Assembly: GCA_023703535.1 (NCBI GenBank)
Contig: CP097967.1
Span: 476,543 to 540,542 of the forward strand
Source: SAR86 cluster bacterium
Lineage (GTDB): Bacteria > Pseudomonadota > Gammaproteobacteria > Magnimaribacterales > TMED112
Direction of reading: 5' to 3'
DNA: 64,000 nucleotides
Part shown: piece after piece, positions 55,853 to 64,000 of the stretch
Layout: each line of letters begins with the position of its first letter
Numbering within the stretch: the stretch's first letter is position 1
Program-made: the position numbers and the translations under genes
The notes under the pieces: model-generated
The model's database searches: none
Told to the model about the DNA's origin: nothing
Seen by the model: the letters and a program-made list of their open reading frames with translations, nothing else

Positions 55853-57184
55853 ATGTTAAAAATTTACAACACTCTAACCAAAAAGAAAGAATCATTTATA
55901 CCAATTGATGAAAACAACATTAGGTATTATTCATGTGGGCCAACGGTCTATAACAATATTCACATTGGAAATGCTCGTGCTTTTGTCTGTGCTGATTTGC
56001 TAGCTAAGGTTTTAAAAGGAATATATAAAAAAGTGACATTTGTATCTAATATTACTGATATAGATGACAAGATTATTGAAGCCTCGGTAAAAGAAAAAAT
56101 TTCTATTAAAGAATTATCTAAAAGATATTTTGAACAGTATAAAAAAGACACAAAATTTTTAGGGATAGATGATCCCGATAATCAACCCTTTGCTACTGAC
56201 TTCATAAAAGAAATGATCGATTTTATAAATGTCTTAATAGACAAAGATGCCGCATATGTTGCAAATGGAAATGTATTATTTCGAGTAAAGAGCTTCAAAA
56301 ATTATGGAATTTTGTCGGAAAGAATCATTCAAGAACAAGATTCAGGTTCTCGAGTCGATGTAGAAACTTATAAAGAAGATCCGAATGACTTTACACTTTG
56401 GAAGCCTTCAACTGATGATGAGCCAGGATGGGATTCCCCTTGGGGTTTAGGACGGCCTGGATGGCATCTTGAGTGTTCGGTTATGTCAGAAATAGTATTA
56501 GGCGTACCATTTGATATACACGGTGGAGGCAACGATTTGAAATTCCCTCATCATGATAATGAAATAGCTCAAACATGTGCATATCACAGTAACGAATCAG
56601 CAGAATCATTTGCAAAATATTGGTTTCATAACGGTTTTTTAAATTTAGATAATGAAAAAATGTCAAAATCACTAGGCAATGTTGTTTATATAGATGATTT
56701 AAAAAAGAATTTTAAAGGGAATGAGATAAGATTAGCATTATTATCTACACACTATAGGCAGCCCATTCCATGGAGCCTGGAGTTATTGGAGCAATCAAAA
56801 AATATTTATCAAAAACTCAATCGTGAATTTAAAAAATATAATTTAAAAGAATTAAAGTTTTATAAGGATTCAAAAGTCGGCAAAGCTTTGCTTGATGATT
56901 TAAATACCCCTTTAGCTATAAGAGAAATGCAAAGATTAGTTAGTTCTAATGATAATGATTTAGAAGAAAATATTTCTACCTTTAAATATATATTTGAAGG
57001 TTCTGATCAAGATTTATCTATCGATAAAAAAATATCTAATGAAATTGAAAAATTGATTGAGGAGAGAAATAATGCAAGGAATAACAACGATTATGAAAAA
57101 GCAGACAAAATAAGAGATAAACTTAGCGAAATGAATGTAAAAATAAACGATGTTAATGGAAAGACAGAATGGGAAATATTGTAG
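55853..57184 (+). CDS. cysS: Cysteinyl-tRNA synthetase
   Basis: A 443-residue class I synthetase. CGPTVYNNIHIGNARAFVCA contains a zinc Cys and the HIGN signature, GWHLECSVMS and GGGNDLKFPHHDNE supply further zinc ligands, and KMSKSLGN is the KMSKS loop near 265. Slightly shorter than the E. coli enzyme (461). It begins directly at the end of the PTPS gene and overlaps thrS by 16 bases. Confidence 0.97.
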   Translation: MLKIYNTLTKKKESFIPIDENNIRYYSCGPTVYNNIHIGNARAFVCADLLAKVLKGIYKKVTFVSNITDIDDKIIEASVKEKISIKELSKRYFEQYKKDTKFLGIDDPDNQPFATDFIKEMIDFINVLIDKDAAYVANGNVLFRVKSFKNYGILSERIIQEQDSGSRVDVETYKEDPNDFTLWKPSTDDEPGWDSPWGLGRPGWHLECSVMSEIVLGVPFDIHGGGNDLKFPHHDNEIAQTCAYHSNESAESFAKYWFHNGFLNLDNEKMSKSLGNVVYIDDLKKNFKGNEIRLALLSTHYRQPIPWSLELLEQSKNIYQKLNREFKKYNLKELKFYKDSKVGKALLDDLNTPLAIREMQRLVSSNDNDLEENISTFKYIFEGSDQDLSIDKKISNEIEKLIEERNNARNNNDYEKADKIRDKLSEMNVKINDVNGKTEWEIL

Positions 57185-59106
57185 TTAATTTACCAGATGG
57201 AAGTGGAAAAGATCTTCCAATGGATAGTAATGGAAATGATTTAGCTGCTTTAATTGGCCCAGGATTAGCCAAAGATGCTGTAGCAATGTCAGTTAATGGT
57301 GAACAAAGAGATTTATCTGATACTTTAGCTGATGGCGATAATGTATCAATTATTACTATAAAAAGTGATGAAGGCCTAGAGATCATGAGGCACACACTTA
57401 CTGCACAGGTTCTAGCACAAGCTGTAAAAAATATTTATCCAACATCAAAATTGGCAATTGGACCAACTATTGAAGATGGTTTTTATTATGATTTTCTTTT
57501 TGAAAAACCAATATCATCTGAAGAACTACCAAAAATAGAAGAGGAAATGAGAAAAATTATCTCAAAAAAGAGCGAAATTAATAAAACTTTACATGATAAA
57601 AAAGATGCTATAACTAAATTCAAGGATTTAGACGAGGGTTTTAAAGCATCAATTATTGAGGAAGCTGAACAGAAGAAAGACTTTCAAATTTACGAACAGA
57701 AAGAGACTGGTTTTATTGATTTATGTCGTGGCCCGCACCTTCCATCATTGGAATATATTGGAGAATTCAAGCTTACCAAAATTTCGGGAGCTTATTGGAA
57801 AGGTAATTCTGAAAATGAGATGCTCACACGAATATATGGAACTGCCTGGAGAACAAAAAAGGAACTTGATTCCTACATTGAAAAAATGCAAAAAGCTGAA
57901 GAGGTTGACCATAGAAAGCTTGGCAAAGAAATGGATTTATTTCACTTTCAAGAAGAAGCTCCTGGAATGGTTTTTTGGCATCCCAAAGGATGGAGTATCT
58001 ATACACAATTGCAATATTACGTTAGAAAAATGCAAAAAAACGCTGGATATAGTGAAGTGAATACTCCTGAGGTAGTTGACAGAAAATTATGGGAGAAATC
58101 TGGTCATTGGGATCAATATAGGGAAAATATGTTCATAACTGAAATTGATGAAGAGCATGCTAATGAGAAACGCACTAATGCGTTAAAACCTATGAACTGC
58201 CCTAATCATGTTCAGATATATAATCAAGATATTCGCTCTTATCGTGATCTTCCTTTTAGACTTTGTGAATTCGGTAAATGTCATAGATATGAGCCATCAG
58301 GTACTATGCATGGTTTGATGCGTGTGAGAGGTTTTGCTCAAGATGATGCACATATATTCTGTACAGAAGATCAAATTGAAAGTGAAACAGCAAACTTCAT
58401 TGCTTTACTATCAAAAATGTACAGTGACTTAGGTTTTAATGAATTCAAAATAAAGTTATCTACTAGACCTGAGAAAAGAGTTGGCAGTGATGCTAGTTGG
58501 GATAAAGCAGAAAAAGCCCTTCAAGATGCAATAGAAAAACTTAATATCGAGTATGAAATTGATGAAGGTGATGGAGCTTTCTATGGGCCAAAACTTGATT
58601 TTGTCTTAACAGATGCAATTGGCAGAAAATGGCAATGTGGAACTTGGCAAGCTGATTTTAATCTTCCAGGTAGATTTGACTCAACTTATGTTGGTGAAGA
58701 TGGTGCAAAACATACACCTGTCTTATTACATAGAGCTGCTCTAGGGTCTTTTGAACGTTTTATTGGCATATTGCTTGAAAACTATGGTGGTAATCTTCCT
58801 TTATGGCTATCACCTACTCAAGTTGTTCTAGCAACAATAACTGATGAAGCTAACACCTATGCAGATGATATAGAAAAAAAATTATTAGATCTTGGTGTCA
58901 GAGTAATATCTGATAAGAGAAACGAACAAATAAGTTACAAAGTACGTGAGCATAGCAAATCTAAATCTTCAATAATTCTTGCTCTTGGCAAAAAAGAGGT
59001 AGATGAAAAAACAGTTTCTGTACGTAGATTAGGTAGTGAAAAAACAGAAGTTAAAAATTTAGATGCTTTTGTTAAGTCTCTAGTAGAAGAAATTCAAATA
59101 CCATAG
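57169..59106 (+). CDS. thrS: Threonyl-tRNA synthetase
   Basis: A 645-residue class II synthetase. N-terminal TGS domain (1-65), editing domain ([19 protein letters not shown], and the zinc-like [10 protein letters not shown]), catalytic core with [36 protein letters not shown], and [19 protein letters not shown], and the C-terminal anticodon domain. The start ATG lies inside cysS and gives a TGS domain of normal size. In E. coli thrS is followed by infC; here yidD follows instead. Confidence 0.97.
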   Translation: MGNIVVNLPDGSGKDLPMDSNGNDLAALIGPGLAKDAVAMSVNGEQRDLSDTLADGDNVSIITIKSDEGLEIMRHTLTAQVLAQAVKNIYPTSKLAIGPTIEDGFYYDFLFEKPISSEELPKIEEEMRKIISKKSEINKTLHDKKDAITKFKDLDEGFKASIIEEAEQKKDFQIYEQKETGFIDLCRGPHLPSLEYIGEFKLTKISGAYWKGNSENEMLTRIYGTAWRTKKELDSYIEKMQKAEEVDHRKLGKEMDLFHFQEEAPGMVFWHPKGWSIYTQLQYYVRKMQKNAGYSEVNTPEVVDRKLWEKSGHWDQYRENMFITEIDEEHANEKRTNALKPMNCPNHVQIYNQDIRSYRDLPFRLCEFGKCHRYEPSGTMHGLMRVRGFAQDDAHIFCTEDQIESETANFIALLSKMYSDLGFNEFKIKLSTRPEKRVGSDASWDKAEKALQDAIEKLNIEYEIDEGDGAFYGPKLDFVLTDAIGRKWQCGTWQADFNLPGRFDSTYVGEDGAKHTPVLLHRAALGSFERFIGILLENYGGNLPLWLSPTQVVLATITDEANTYADDIEKKLLDLGVRVISDKRNEQISYKVREHSKSKSSIILALGKKEVDEKTVSVRRLGSEKTEVKNLDAFVKSLVEEIQIP

Positions 59107-59111
59107 TTGGA

Positions 59112-59333
59112 ATGCTAAAAATTTTTAATTATTTGTTGATTGTTCCTATTAAGCTTTATCAAATACTTTTATCACCATTAATTGGACCAAGTTGTAGATT
59201 TACTCCAACATGCTCTAACTACGCAATTGAAGCAATTAATAAGCATGGCCCATTCAAAGGTCTTTGGCTTGCAATAAAGAGAATTACAAAGTGCCATCCA
59301 TGGGGGGATTCAGGGCACGATCCCGTACCTTAA
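59112..59333 (+). CDS. yidD: Membrane protein insertion efficiency factor YidD
   Basis: A 73-residue protein with the YidD hallmark [20 protein letters not shown], followed by [19 protein letters not shown] and the [13 protein letters not shown] end. It helps insertion of inner-membrane proteins by YidC and has an amphipathic N-terminal helix. It is normally next to rpmH, rnpA and yidC; here it follows thrS. Its last codons lie within the first copy of the 31-bp repeat. Confidence 0.93.
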   Translation: MLKIFNYLLIVPIKLYQILLSPLIGPSCRFTPTCSNYAIEAINKHGPFKGLWLAIKRITKCHPWGDSGHDPVP

Positions 59334-59356
59334 TAAAGATGACCTAAAGTGTCCCT
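59326..59356 (+). repeat. 31-bp direct repeat, copy 1
   Basis: This copy covers the last codons of yidD and its stop, then GATGACCTAAAGTGTCCCT. It matches 60776-60806 with one mismatch. A TAATAT -10-like box follows 9 bases later (59366-59371), and the unknown gene starts at 59382. A short dyad CTCATT-A-AATGAG (59374-59386) spans its start codon. Confidence 0.85.
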
Positions 59357-59381
59357 TAAGAGATTTAATATGACTCATTAA

Positions 59382-60758
59382 ATGAGCATTTTAAATAAAA
59401 TTGATTTCAAAAATTTAAGTGCAACGCACTTAAGAGAAATAGTTTATAAAAGTAAATTTAAAAAGGAAAAAAGGACATTACTCACCAATGTCATATATAA
59501 ACCAGTCAACTGGCAATATGGTCAAAGATATAAATATGAAAATTATATTGATAAGGATTTATATGAACTTCAAATAGTTTTATGTCTATTTCTTGGTTGG
59601 CCTAAAATCTACAACAACATTCATCCTTCGTTAGCAAAAAATTTATCATTACTATGTAGGACCATAAAAAAAATAGAGCTTAAAGTTAACAATCCCAACA
59701 AGTTTAATGCATGTGGAGAAATGTTTAATTCAGAACCTAATTTCTCTCCAACATTAAACAAAATGCTTACATTGCTTTGGGATTTAGGTTCAAAAAAAGT
59801 AAGACAACAATTAATTAAATACTTTAATTTAAAACCAACAAGCATTCATATGACTTACTTTGAAGAATTACCTATAAGATTCATTAAAGAAAATCAAAAC
59901 TACTATAAAAGAGCATTGATTGAACATATGAAAAAATTTACTCTTCATCAATTTTATAGAGCGCCGGATTTTATAAAATATGACGAACTTGTGATAGATG
60001 CTTGGCTATCAAGGATCCAAGAGTTGGAAGAATACCGCTCCTGTCGGGAATTTTTACCAAAAAATATATTTCTTTCATATGTATTGATAGGTGAATTATA
60101 TTGGGGTATGCATAATGGCAATAAAAGACAAAGAAACTCCTTTAAGAAACAATTCTTGACTCATAAAAAAGTAATAGAAAAAGTTCTGGAATTAATATCT
60201 TTGCAATCCAATAAAAGATGGTTGGGAACATTTTTTAAAAAAATGAGGGCTACTAGAGGCAGTGCTAAAAGTATATCTGGTGTTTACCATAATTTTGAAA
60301 AATATTTAAAGGAGATACTTGCAGAGTATTTCAATCAAGACATTATTTTTTATGAAATTATAAATTGTATATTTATACATAAAATTCAAAATCCCGAACT
60401 AAACTTATTAACCGCACAATCTTTAAAATCTTTTTTTCAAATTGAAGACATAATATTGGGATTAAAAGAATTTGATGCTTTGAATATAAATGCTTTGAAA
60501 TATCTCTCCCTATTCCATGCGTCTGGTTATGAAAGTAGCAATCCTTTTGTGGCAGTTCATATACAAAAACTAATAGATGATAAAGAAAAGAGGAAAAGTA
60601 TAGAAATGAATAAATACAACATATCAGCTTCGAATATTTTATTTGCGAAAAATAATCATATGAAATTTAACAAAAAATATGTTTCTGAAGATAAAAATTT
60701 AGATTTTATAATTAAAAAAAATACTTCAATAGCAACTTCAATGGCATCCTTGAAGTGA
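59382..60758 (+). CDS. Unknown protein, paralogue A
   Basis: A 458-residue, Lys- and aromatic-rich, mainly helical protein with no signal peptide, no membrane helix and no known motif. It is a diverged homologue of the next gene; matching stretches include IDKDLYELQIVLCLFLGWPK / LDKDLYELRIILCLKYGRSS, PSLAKNLSLLCRTIKKIE / PSLALDFELLERTLAKIK and FKKQFLTHKKVIEK / FFKQFMTKQKIIEK. It is preceded by the 31-bp repeat and lies between yidD and its paralogue, away from typical operon partners. No function is proposed. The C-terminal tail is low-complexity and basic. Confidence 0.75.
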   Translation: MSILNKIDFKNLSATHLREIVYKSKFKKEKRTLLTNVIYKPVNWQYGQRYKYENYIDKDLYELQIVLCLFLGWPKIYNNIHPSLAKNLSLLCRTIKKIELKVNNPNKFNACGEMFNSEPNFSPTLNKMLTLLWDLGSKKVRQQLIKYFNLKPTSIHMTYFEELPIRFIKENQNYYKRALIEHMKKFTLHQFYRAPDFIKYDELVIDAWLSRIQELEEYRSCREFLPKNIFLSYVLIGELYWGMHNGNKRQRNSFKKQFLTHKKVIEKVLELISLQSNKRWLGTFFKKMRATRGSAKSISGVYHNFEKYLKEILAEYFNQDIIFYEIINCIFIHKIQNPELNLLTAQSLKSFFQIEDIILGLKEFDALNINALKYLSLFHASGYESSNPFVAVHIQKLIDDKEKRKSIEMNKYNISASNILFAKNNHMKFNKKYVSEDKNLDFIIKKNTSIATSMASLK

Positions 60759-60775
60759 TTTATAAAGCCATCCAC

Positions 60776-60806
60776 TACCTAAATAAAGATGACCTAAAGT
60801 GTCCCT
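60776..60806 (+). repeat. 31-bp direct repeat, copy 2
   Basis: Matches 59326-59356 with one mismatch, ending in GATGACCTAAAGTGTCCCT. It begins 17 bases after paralogue A stops. Just before it, AAAGCCATCCA (60764-60774) resembles the AAAGTGCCATCCA in the yidD 3' end. A TAATAT lies 9 bases after the repeat (60816-60821), at the same spacing as in copy 1. Confidence 0.85.
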
Positions 60807-60840
60807 ATGAACTATTAATATTACTTAATAGAGAAATTTT

Positions 60841-62169
60841 ATGAGTATTATTAAAAAATTAGATGCATTCTATAGAGATAGAAATTTTAGTAAACCAGGG
60901 ATAAGAGCATTTAAAAAAAATTTAAAAGAAATAATTGAAAACACTAAATTCAATAAAGTTAAAAAAAAGATTCTTTTAGATGTGCTTAGAGCACCCACTA
61001 GTTGTAAATGGGATAAAAAATCTCGATTAGAAAAATACGCACTAGATAAAGATCTATATGAATTAAGGATAATTTTATGCTTAAAATATGGACGTTCATC
61101 AATTTACCAAAATATAAATCCCTCATTAGCTTTAGATTTTGAATTGTTAGAACGTACGTTGGCAAAAATTAAATATATGACACACAAACAAAAATTTCTT
61201 ATAAAAAATATGAAATTTCCTCGAATATTAAATTTAATGCTTTCATTAATTTGGGAAACAGCATCAATGAGAGTTAGAGAAAAAATAATTGATCACTATA
61301 TGCTTAAACCAGAACACATTTGTCTGAAATTATCTAGATATCCACATGAGAAGAATATGGCATTTTACGGTAAATATTGTTGTATGTATGACTCAACAAA
61401 TTATGATCGGATACCAACTAGTTTTTTAAAAAAACATTTTAATTATTTTAAAAATAAATATTTAAAAATTAAAAATTATAGAGAGTATTATTTTGCACCA
61501 ACTATGTTTAAAAAAGATGATGAAGTACTAGAAGTTTTTTTTAAGAATGTTAAAAAAGCTGTAAATGAATCGTCTTCAACATTGGATTATCCACTTGCAA
61601 CAGACACTATGGAGTTTCAAGAATATCTAAAGGCATATCATGCATATTGGTTATTAAAAATTCTACATGATTTTGGTGATTGCTCAGGAAGATTAGACTT
61701 CAATAACTACGAATTAATTTTTAAATGTAATAGTTTTTTTAAACAATTTATGACTAAACAAAAAATAATAGAAAAAATTGAAAAATCCATGCCTGTTTTA
61801 CAAAATTTGATAACGTATCAATGCATCTATCTAAATGACAAAGTGCTTGGTTATGACCCACCAGATTGGTATAAAAAATTTCCCGATGACTTGGAAGGAA
61901 TTATAACCGATCTATTTTGTAGTTATTATGATCAAGGAATTTTAATTAATGAGATTCCCAATGCGATATTTTTTAAATATCCTAATCACCAAAATGAAGC
62001 TTTTGGTACGGGTAAACAAAGATTGGCTGAAATAAAGGATTTAGCTATTTGTAATAAACTCAGTATCAATACATTAAGTTATATAGCAGCCGTAAGTTCT
62101 AATCCTTTTTTTCGTGCTTCTTTACTGTCATTTATAAAAGATAAGCAAAGCACTAAATTGATTTCTTAA
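60841..62169 (+). CDS. Unknown protein, paralogue B
   Basis: A 442-residue, strongly basic, helical protein homologous to the gene before it across most of its length. No membrane helix, export signal or enzyme motif is seen. The N-terminus (MSIIKKLDAFYRDRN) also resembles paralogue A (MSILNKIDFKN). Conserved landmarks near the C-terminus include LSYIAAVSSNPFFRASLLSF against LKYLSLFHASGYESSNPFVA. Its last four bases overlap the convergent dihydroorotase gene. AT-richer than the flanking housekeeping genes. Confidence 0.75.
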   Translation: MSIIKKLDAFYRDRNFSKPGIRAFKKNLKEIIENTKFNKVKKKILLDVLRAPTSCKWDKKSRLEKYALDKDLYELRIILCLKYGRSSIYQNINPSLALDFELLERTLAKIKYMTHKQKFLIKNMKFPRILNLMLSLIWETASMRVREKIIDHYMLKPEHICLKLSRYPHEKNMAFYGKYCCMYDSTNYDRIPTSFLKKHFNYFKNKYLKIKNYREYYFAPTMFKKDDEVLEVFFKNVKKAVNESSSTLDYPLATDTMEFQEYLKAYHAYWLLKILHDFGDCSGRLDFNNYELIFKCNSFFKQFMTKQKIIEKIEKSMPVLQNLITYQCIYLNDKVLGYDPPDWYKKFPDDLEGIITDLFCSYYDQGILINEIPNAIFFKYPNHQNEAFGTGKQRLAEIKDLAICNKLSINTLSYIAAVSSNPFFRASLLSFIKDKQSTKLIS

Positions 62170-63488
62170 TTTAAATCGAATTCAATTTCCTTACCAAGAT
62201 GATGCAATAGAAGTTCACCATCCTGCATTACCTTATTTCCTCTAATAATAGTCATCATTGGGAAGCCCTTAACCTTTTTGTTATCGTATGGAGTCCAACC
62301 TGATTTTGAAGCTTGTTCCTCGTTTTTAATGATATGAGTCATATTTGGATCAACGATAGTAAAATCGGCATCGTTACCTTCTTTTATCTCACATTTATTT
62401 TTAATTTTATGCACTCTAATTGGTCCATAAGCCAACAAATCGATAAGTTTTTCATATGATAATTTGCCTTCAGAGACATGATTGAGCATAACGGGCAACA
62501 TAGTCTGAACACCTGGTGTACCACTTGGCGTATCTGGGTAAGTACCACTTTTTTCATCAAGTGTATGTGGTGCATGATCTGATCCCAATATATCAACAGT
62601 TCCATCATTTACAGCTTTCCACAGAGCTTCTTGATGATGTTTTTCTCTAATTGGTGGATTTTGTTGAGCTAATGTTCCTTTTTCTTCATAACAATCAGGG
62701 GCATGCATGGATAAGTGATTTGGTAATACTTCAACACTAGCAACATCTTTATTCTGTTTGAGATAATCCATTTCTTGAGCGGTTGTAATATGAAGAACAT
62801 GGACAGGTCTATTATATTTTTTTGCTATTGATACAACTCTTTTTGTGGCATTAAAGCAGCTTTCTTCGCTACGCCAGATGTTATGCATTTTTACATCATT
62901 GCTATCTTTTAAAATAGTCATTTTATTTTCATTCATCATAGCTTCATCTTCTGCATGAACAGCAATAACCCTTTTTCCGTTAGCAAAAATTTTGTCAATT
63001 TCTTCATCGGTGGCTGATAGCAAACTTCCTGTACTTGATCCCATGAAGATTTTTATACCGCAAACTCCTTTTAAATTTTCCCAATCAGATAAATTCGATG
63101 AGTTCTCAGCAGTACCTCCAAAATAAAAGGCATAATCAACATACGCTGTCTCAGAAGCTCTTTTGAGTTTAAAGTCCATTGCCTCAGGTGTAACAGTGAG
63201 AGGATTAGTATTTGGCATTTCAAAAATACCTACTATTCCACCTAGTGCTGCGGATTTAGTCCCTGTTTCAAGTGTTTCTTTATGCTCACCACCAGGCTCT
63301 CTAAAATGACACTGAGTATCAATAAGACCGGGAAAGACAAAAAGATTTTTACAGTCAATAACTTCTTCAGCATTATCTAAACTGCCAAATGAAACAATTT
63401 TTCCATTTTTTACACCTACATCAGTTTCAATTCTTTCGTTTCTTAAAAATACTGTTCCTGATTTGAGTATTAGGTCTAAGTCAGACAT
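62166..63488 (-). CDS. pyrC: Dihydroorotase (class I type)
   Basis: A 440-residue amidohydrolase of pyrimidine synthesis. Metal motif DTQCHFREPG (57-66) has Gln59 where the usual first His of HxH is expected; His61 is kept. GIKIFMGSSTG may hold the carboxylated Lys, VLPNHLSMHAPDCYEEKGTL and LHITTAQEMDYLK the others, and ILGSDHAPHTLDEKSGTYPD the final Asp. DTQVHFREPG-type variants occur in other proteobacteria. A catalytic role is likely but less certain than for canonical enzymes. 7 bases separate it from tadA. Confidence 0.88.
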   Translation of the reverse strand: MSDLDLILKSGTVFLRNERIETDVGVKNGKIVSFGSLDNAEEVIDCKNLFVFPGLIDTQCHFREPGGEHKETLETGTKSAALGGIVGIFEMPNTNPLTVTPEAMDFKLKRASETAYVDYAFYFGGTAENSSNLSDWENLKGVCGIKIFMGSSTGSLLSATDEEIDKIFANGKRVIAVHAEDEAMMNENKMTILKDSNDVKMHNIWRSEESCFNATKRVVSIAKKYNRPVHVLHITTAQEMDYLKQNKDVASVEVLPNHLSMHAPDCYEEKGTLAQQNPPIREKHHQEALWKAVNDGTVDILGSDHAPHTLDEKSGTYPDTPSGTPGVQTMLPVMLNHVSEGKLSYEKLIDLLAYGPIRVHKIKNKCEIKEGNDADFTIVDPNMTHIIKNEEQASKSGWTPYDNKKVKGFPMMTIIRGNKVMQDGELLLHHLGKEIEFDLN

Positions 63489-63495
63489 TAATCAA

Positions 63496-63960
63496 TTATA
63501 TAGCTTCTTTGGTTTTTCTTTTATTTAAAAAGAATTTTTTTAATAGTTCTGACGATTGCTCTGCTAAACAATGTGAAATTATTTCGGGACTTCTATAATT
63601 GGGTAAACTAAATATCTTTGGACCATTTATAACACCTCCGCCCTTCTCATCTTCTGCCCCAAAATAAATTTTACTTAAGTGGACTTTTGAAATTGCGACT
63701 GCACACATTGGACATGGTTCTAAGTTAACATACATCTCACACCCATCCAGCCTATTTGTATTTAATTTTTTTAGTGCTTTTTTTATTGCTTTTAACTCTG
63801 CATGACCAATAGGACTATTATCATTGGTTGCTTTAGCTATAATTTCGTTTGTTTGTCCGTCTACAATGATTGCTGCAACTGGAATTTTATTTTTAGCTAG
63901 ATTCTTTTTTGCTAAATCAATTGTTAATTGCATTAAATTTACTGATTCAATATTAAGCAT
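63496..63960 (-). CDS. tadA: tRNA-specific adenosine deaminase
   Basis: A 154-residue zinc deaminase that converts adenosine 34 of tRNA-Arg to inosine. The active site is GHAELKAIKKAL (His and catalytic Glu) and LEPCPMCAVAI (two Cys). The later GAEDEKGGGVINGPKIF is conserved in TadA. It starts 8 bases inside the preceding gene's end and is followed by dihydroorotase in the same direction. Confidence 0.92.
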   Translation of the reverse strand: MLNIESVNLMQLTIDLAKKNLAKNKIPVAAIIVDGQTNEIIAKATNDNSPIGHAELKAIKKALKKLNTNRLDGCEMYVNLEPCPMCAVAISKVHLSKIYFGAEDEKGGGVINGPKIFSLPNYRSPEIISHCLAEQSSELLKKFFLNKRKTKEAI

Positions 63961-64000
63961 TTGTAAGAAAGGGATTAGTTAAACGCTCATGACCTATTGT
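63953..64000 (-). CDS. C-terminal end of a gene entering from the right edge
   Basis: In one minus-strand frame the last 15 codons before TAA read TIGHERLTNPFLTNA. The other two minus frames have stops. It overlaps tadA by 8 bases, in the style of coupled genes here. Too short for identification. Confidence 0.4.
   Translation of the reverse strand, partial: TIGHERLTNPFLTNA

Noticed and set aside
59374-59386. Hairpin CTCATT-A-AATGAG over the paralogue A start as a translation switch
   Set aside because: Short, AT-rich and absent before paralogue B.
59382-62169. Paralogue pair as transposases, recombinases or a toxin-antitoxin pair
   Set aside because: No DDE, tyrosine or serine recombinase motif, no terminal inverted repeats, and both proteins are large and homologous to each other.

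Overview
The window is AT-rich, gene-dense bacterial chromosome of gammaproteobacterial character. Overlapping operons, many surface TonB-dependent receptors (TBDRs), a cryptochrome/photolyase, a lean gene set and frequent one- to four-base gene overlaps together suggest a streamlined marine lineage, most like the SAR86 cluster. That taxonomic call is inference: there is no rRNA or other marker here, and no phage, IS element or CRISPR array was seen.

Layout. 1-8 kb: a MAPEG membrane protein, a three-gene operon of small secreted proteins behind a Fur-like site, a TBDR, a secreted M14-type metallopeptidase, tRNA-Ser and a small membrane ORF. 8-14 kb: thymidine kinase, a nucleoside transporter, a 2OG-Fe(II) oxygenase and a large Oar-like TBDR with a Pho-box-like site. 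14-20.5 kb: serS-ftsK divergent from trxB, then an acyltransferase / 41-aa membrane protein / SDR operon. 20.5-28.2 kb: a phosphate island (TBDR with Pho box, lipoprotein phytase, DedA, a small membrane protein and HIT in one operon; PiT transporter; PPK2 and Ppx). 28.1-40.2 kb: a type II secretion cluster gspC to gspN with gspJ and gspK fused in frame, directly downstream of phoB-phoR. 40-52.6 kb: acyl-CoA synthetase, YqgE, a glycosyltransferase, gamma-glutamyltransferase, MscS, a Coq4-like protein, tRNA-Gly, amidohydrolase, FeS-BCP-like photolyase, an MBL-fold exonuclease, a PLP dehydratase and a Bax inhibitor-1 protein. 52.6-59.3 kb: a lipocalin-like protein, tRNA-Gly, PhoD-like phosphatase, folE, maf, a PTPS/QueD homologue, cysS, thrS and yidD. 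59.3-62.2 kb: two diverged unknown paralogues, each behind a nearly identical 31-bp element. 62.2-64 kb: dihydroorotase, tadA and the tail of another gene.

How the genes fit together. Phosphorus scavenging is the main theme. PhoBR sits at the head of the T2SS operon. Pho-box-like sites lie in front of the phytase-linked TBDR and the Oar-like TBDR. Phytase and a PhoD-like phosphatase would release phosphate, PiT would import it, and PPK2/Ppx would handle polyphosphate. This parallels Pho-controlled secretion of phosphatases in other gammaproteobacteria, but the regulatory link is inferred from sites and gene order.

The most unusual items are the unknown paralogue pair with its conserved leader next to yidD, the GspJ-GspK fusion, the DedA gene with no normal start codon, the run of genes whose -10 box lies only 5 to 9 bases before the ATG (candidate leaderless mRNAs), and several 31- to 58-residue membrane ORFs tucked into operons.
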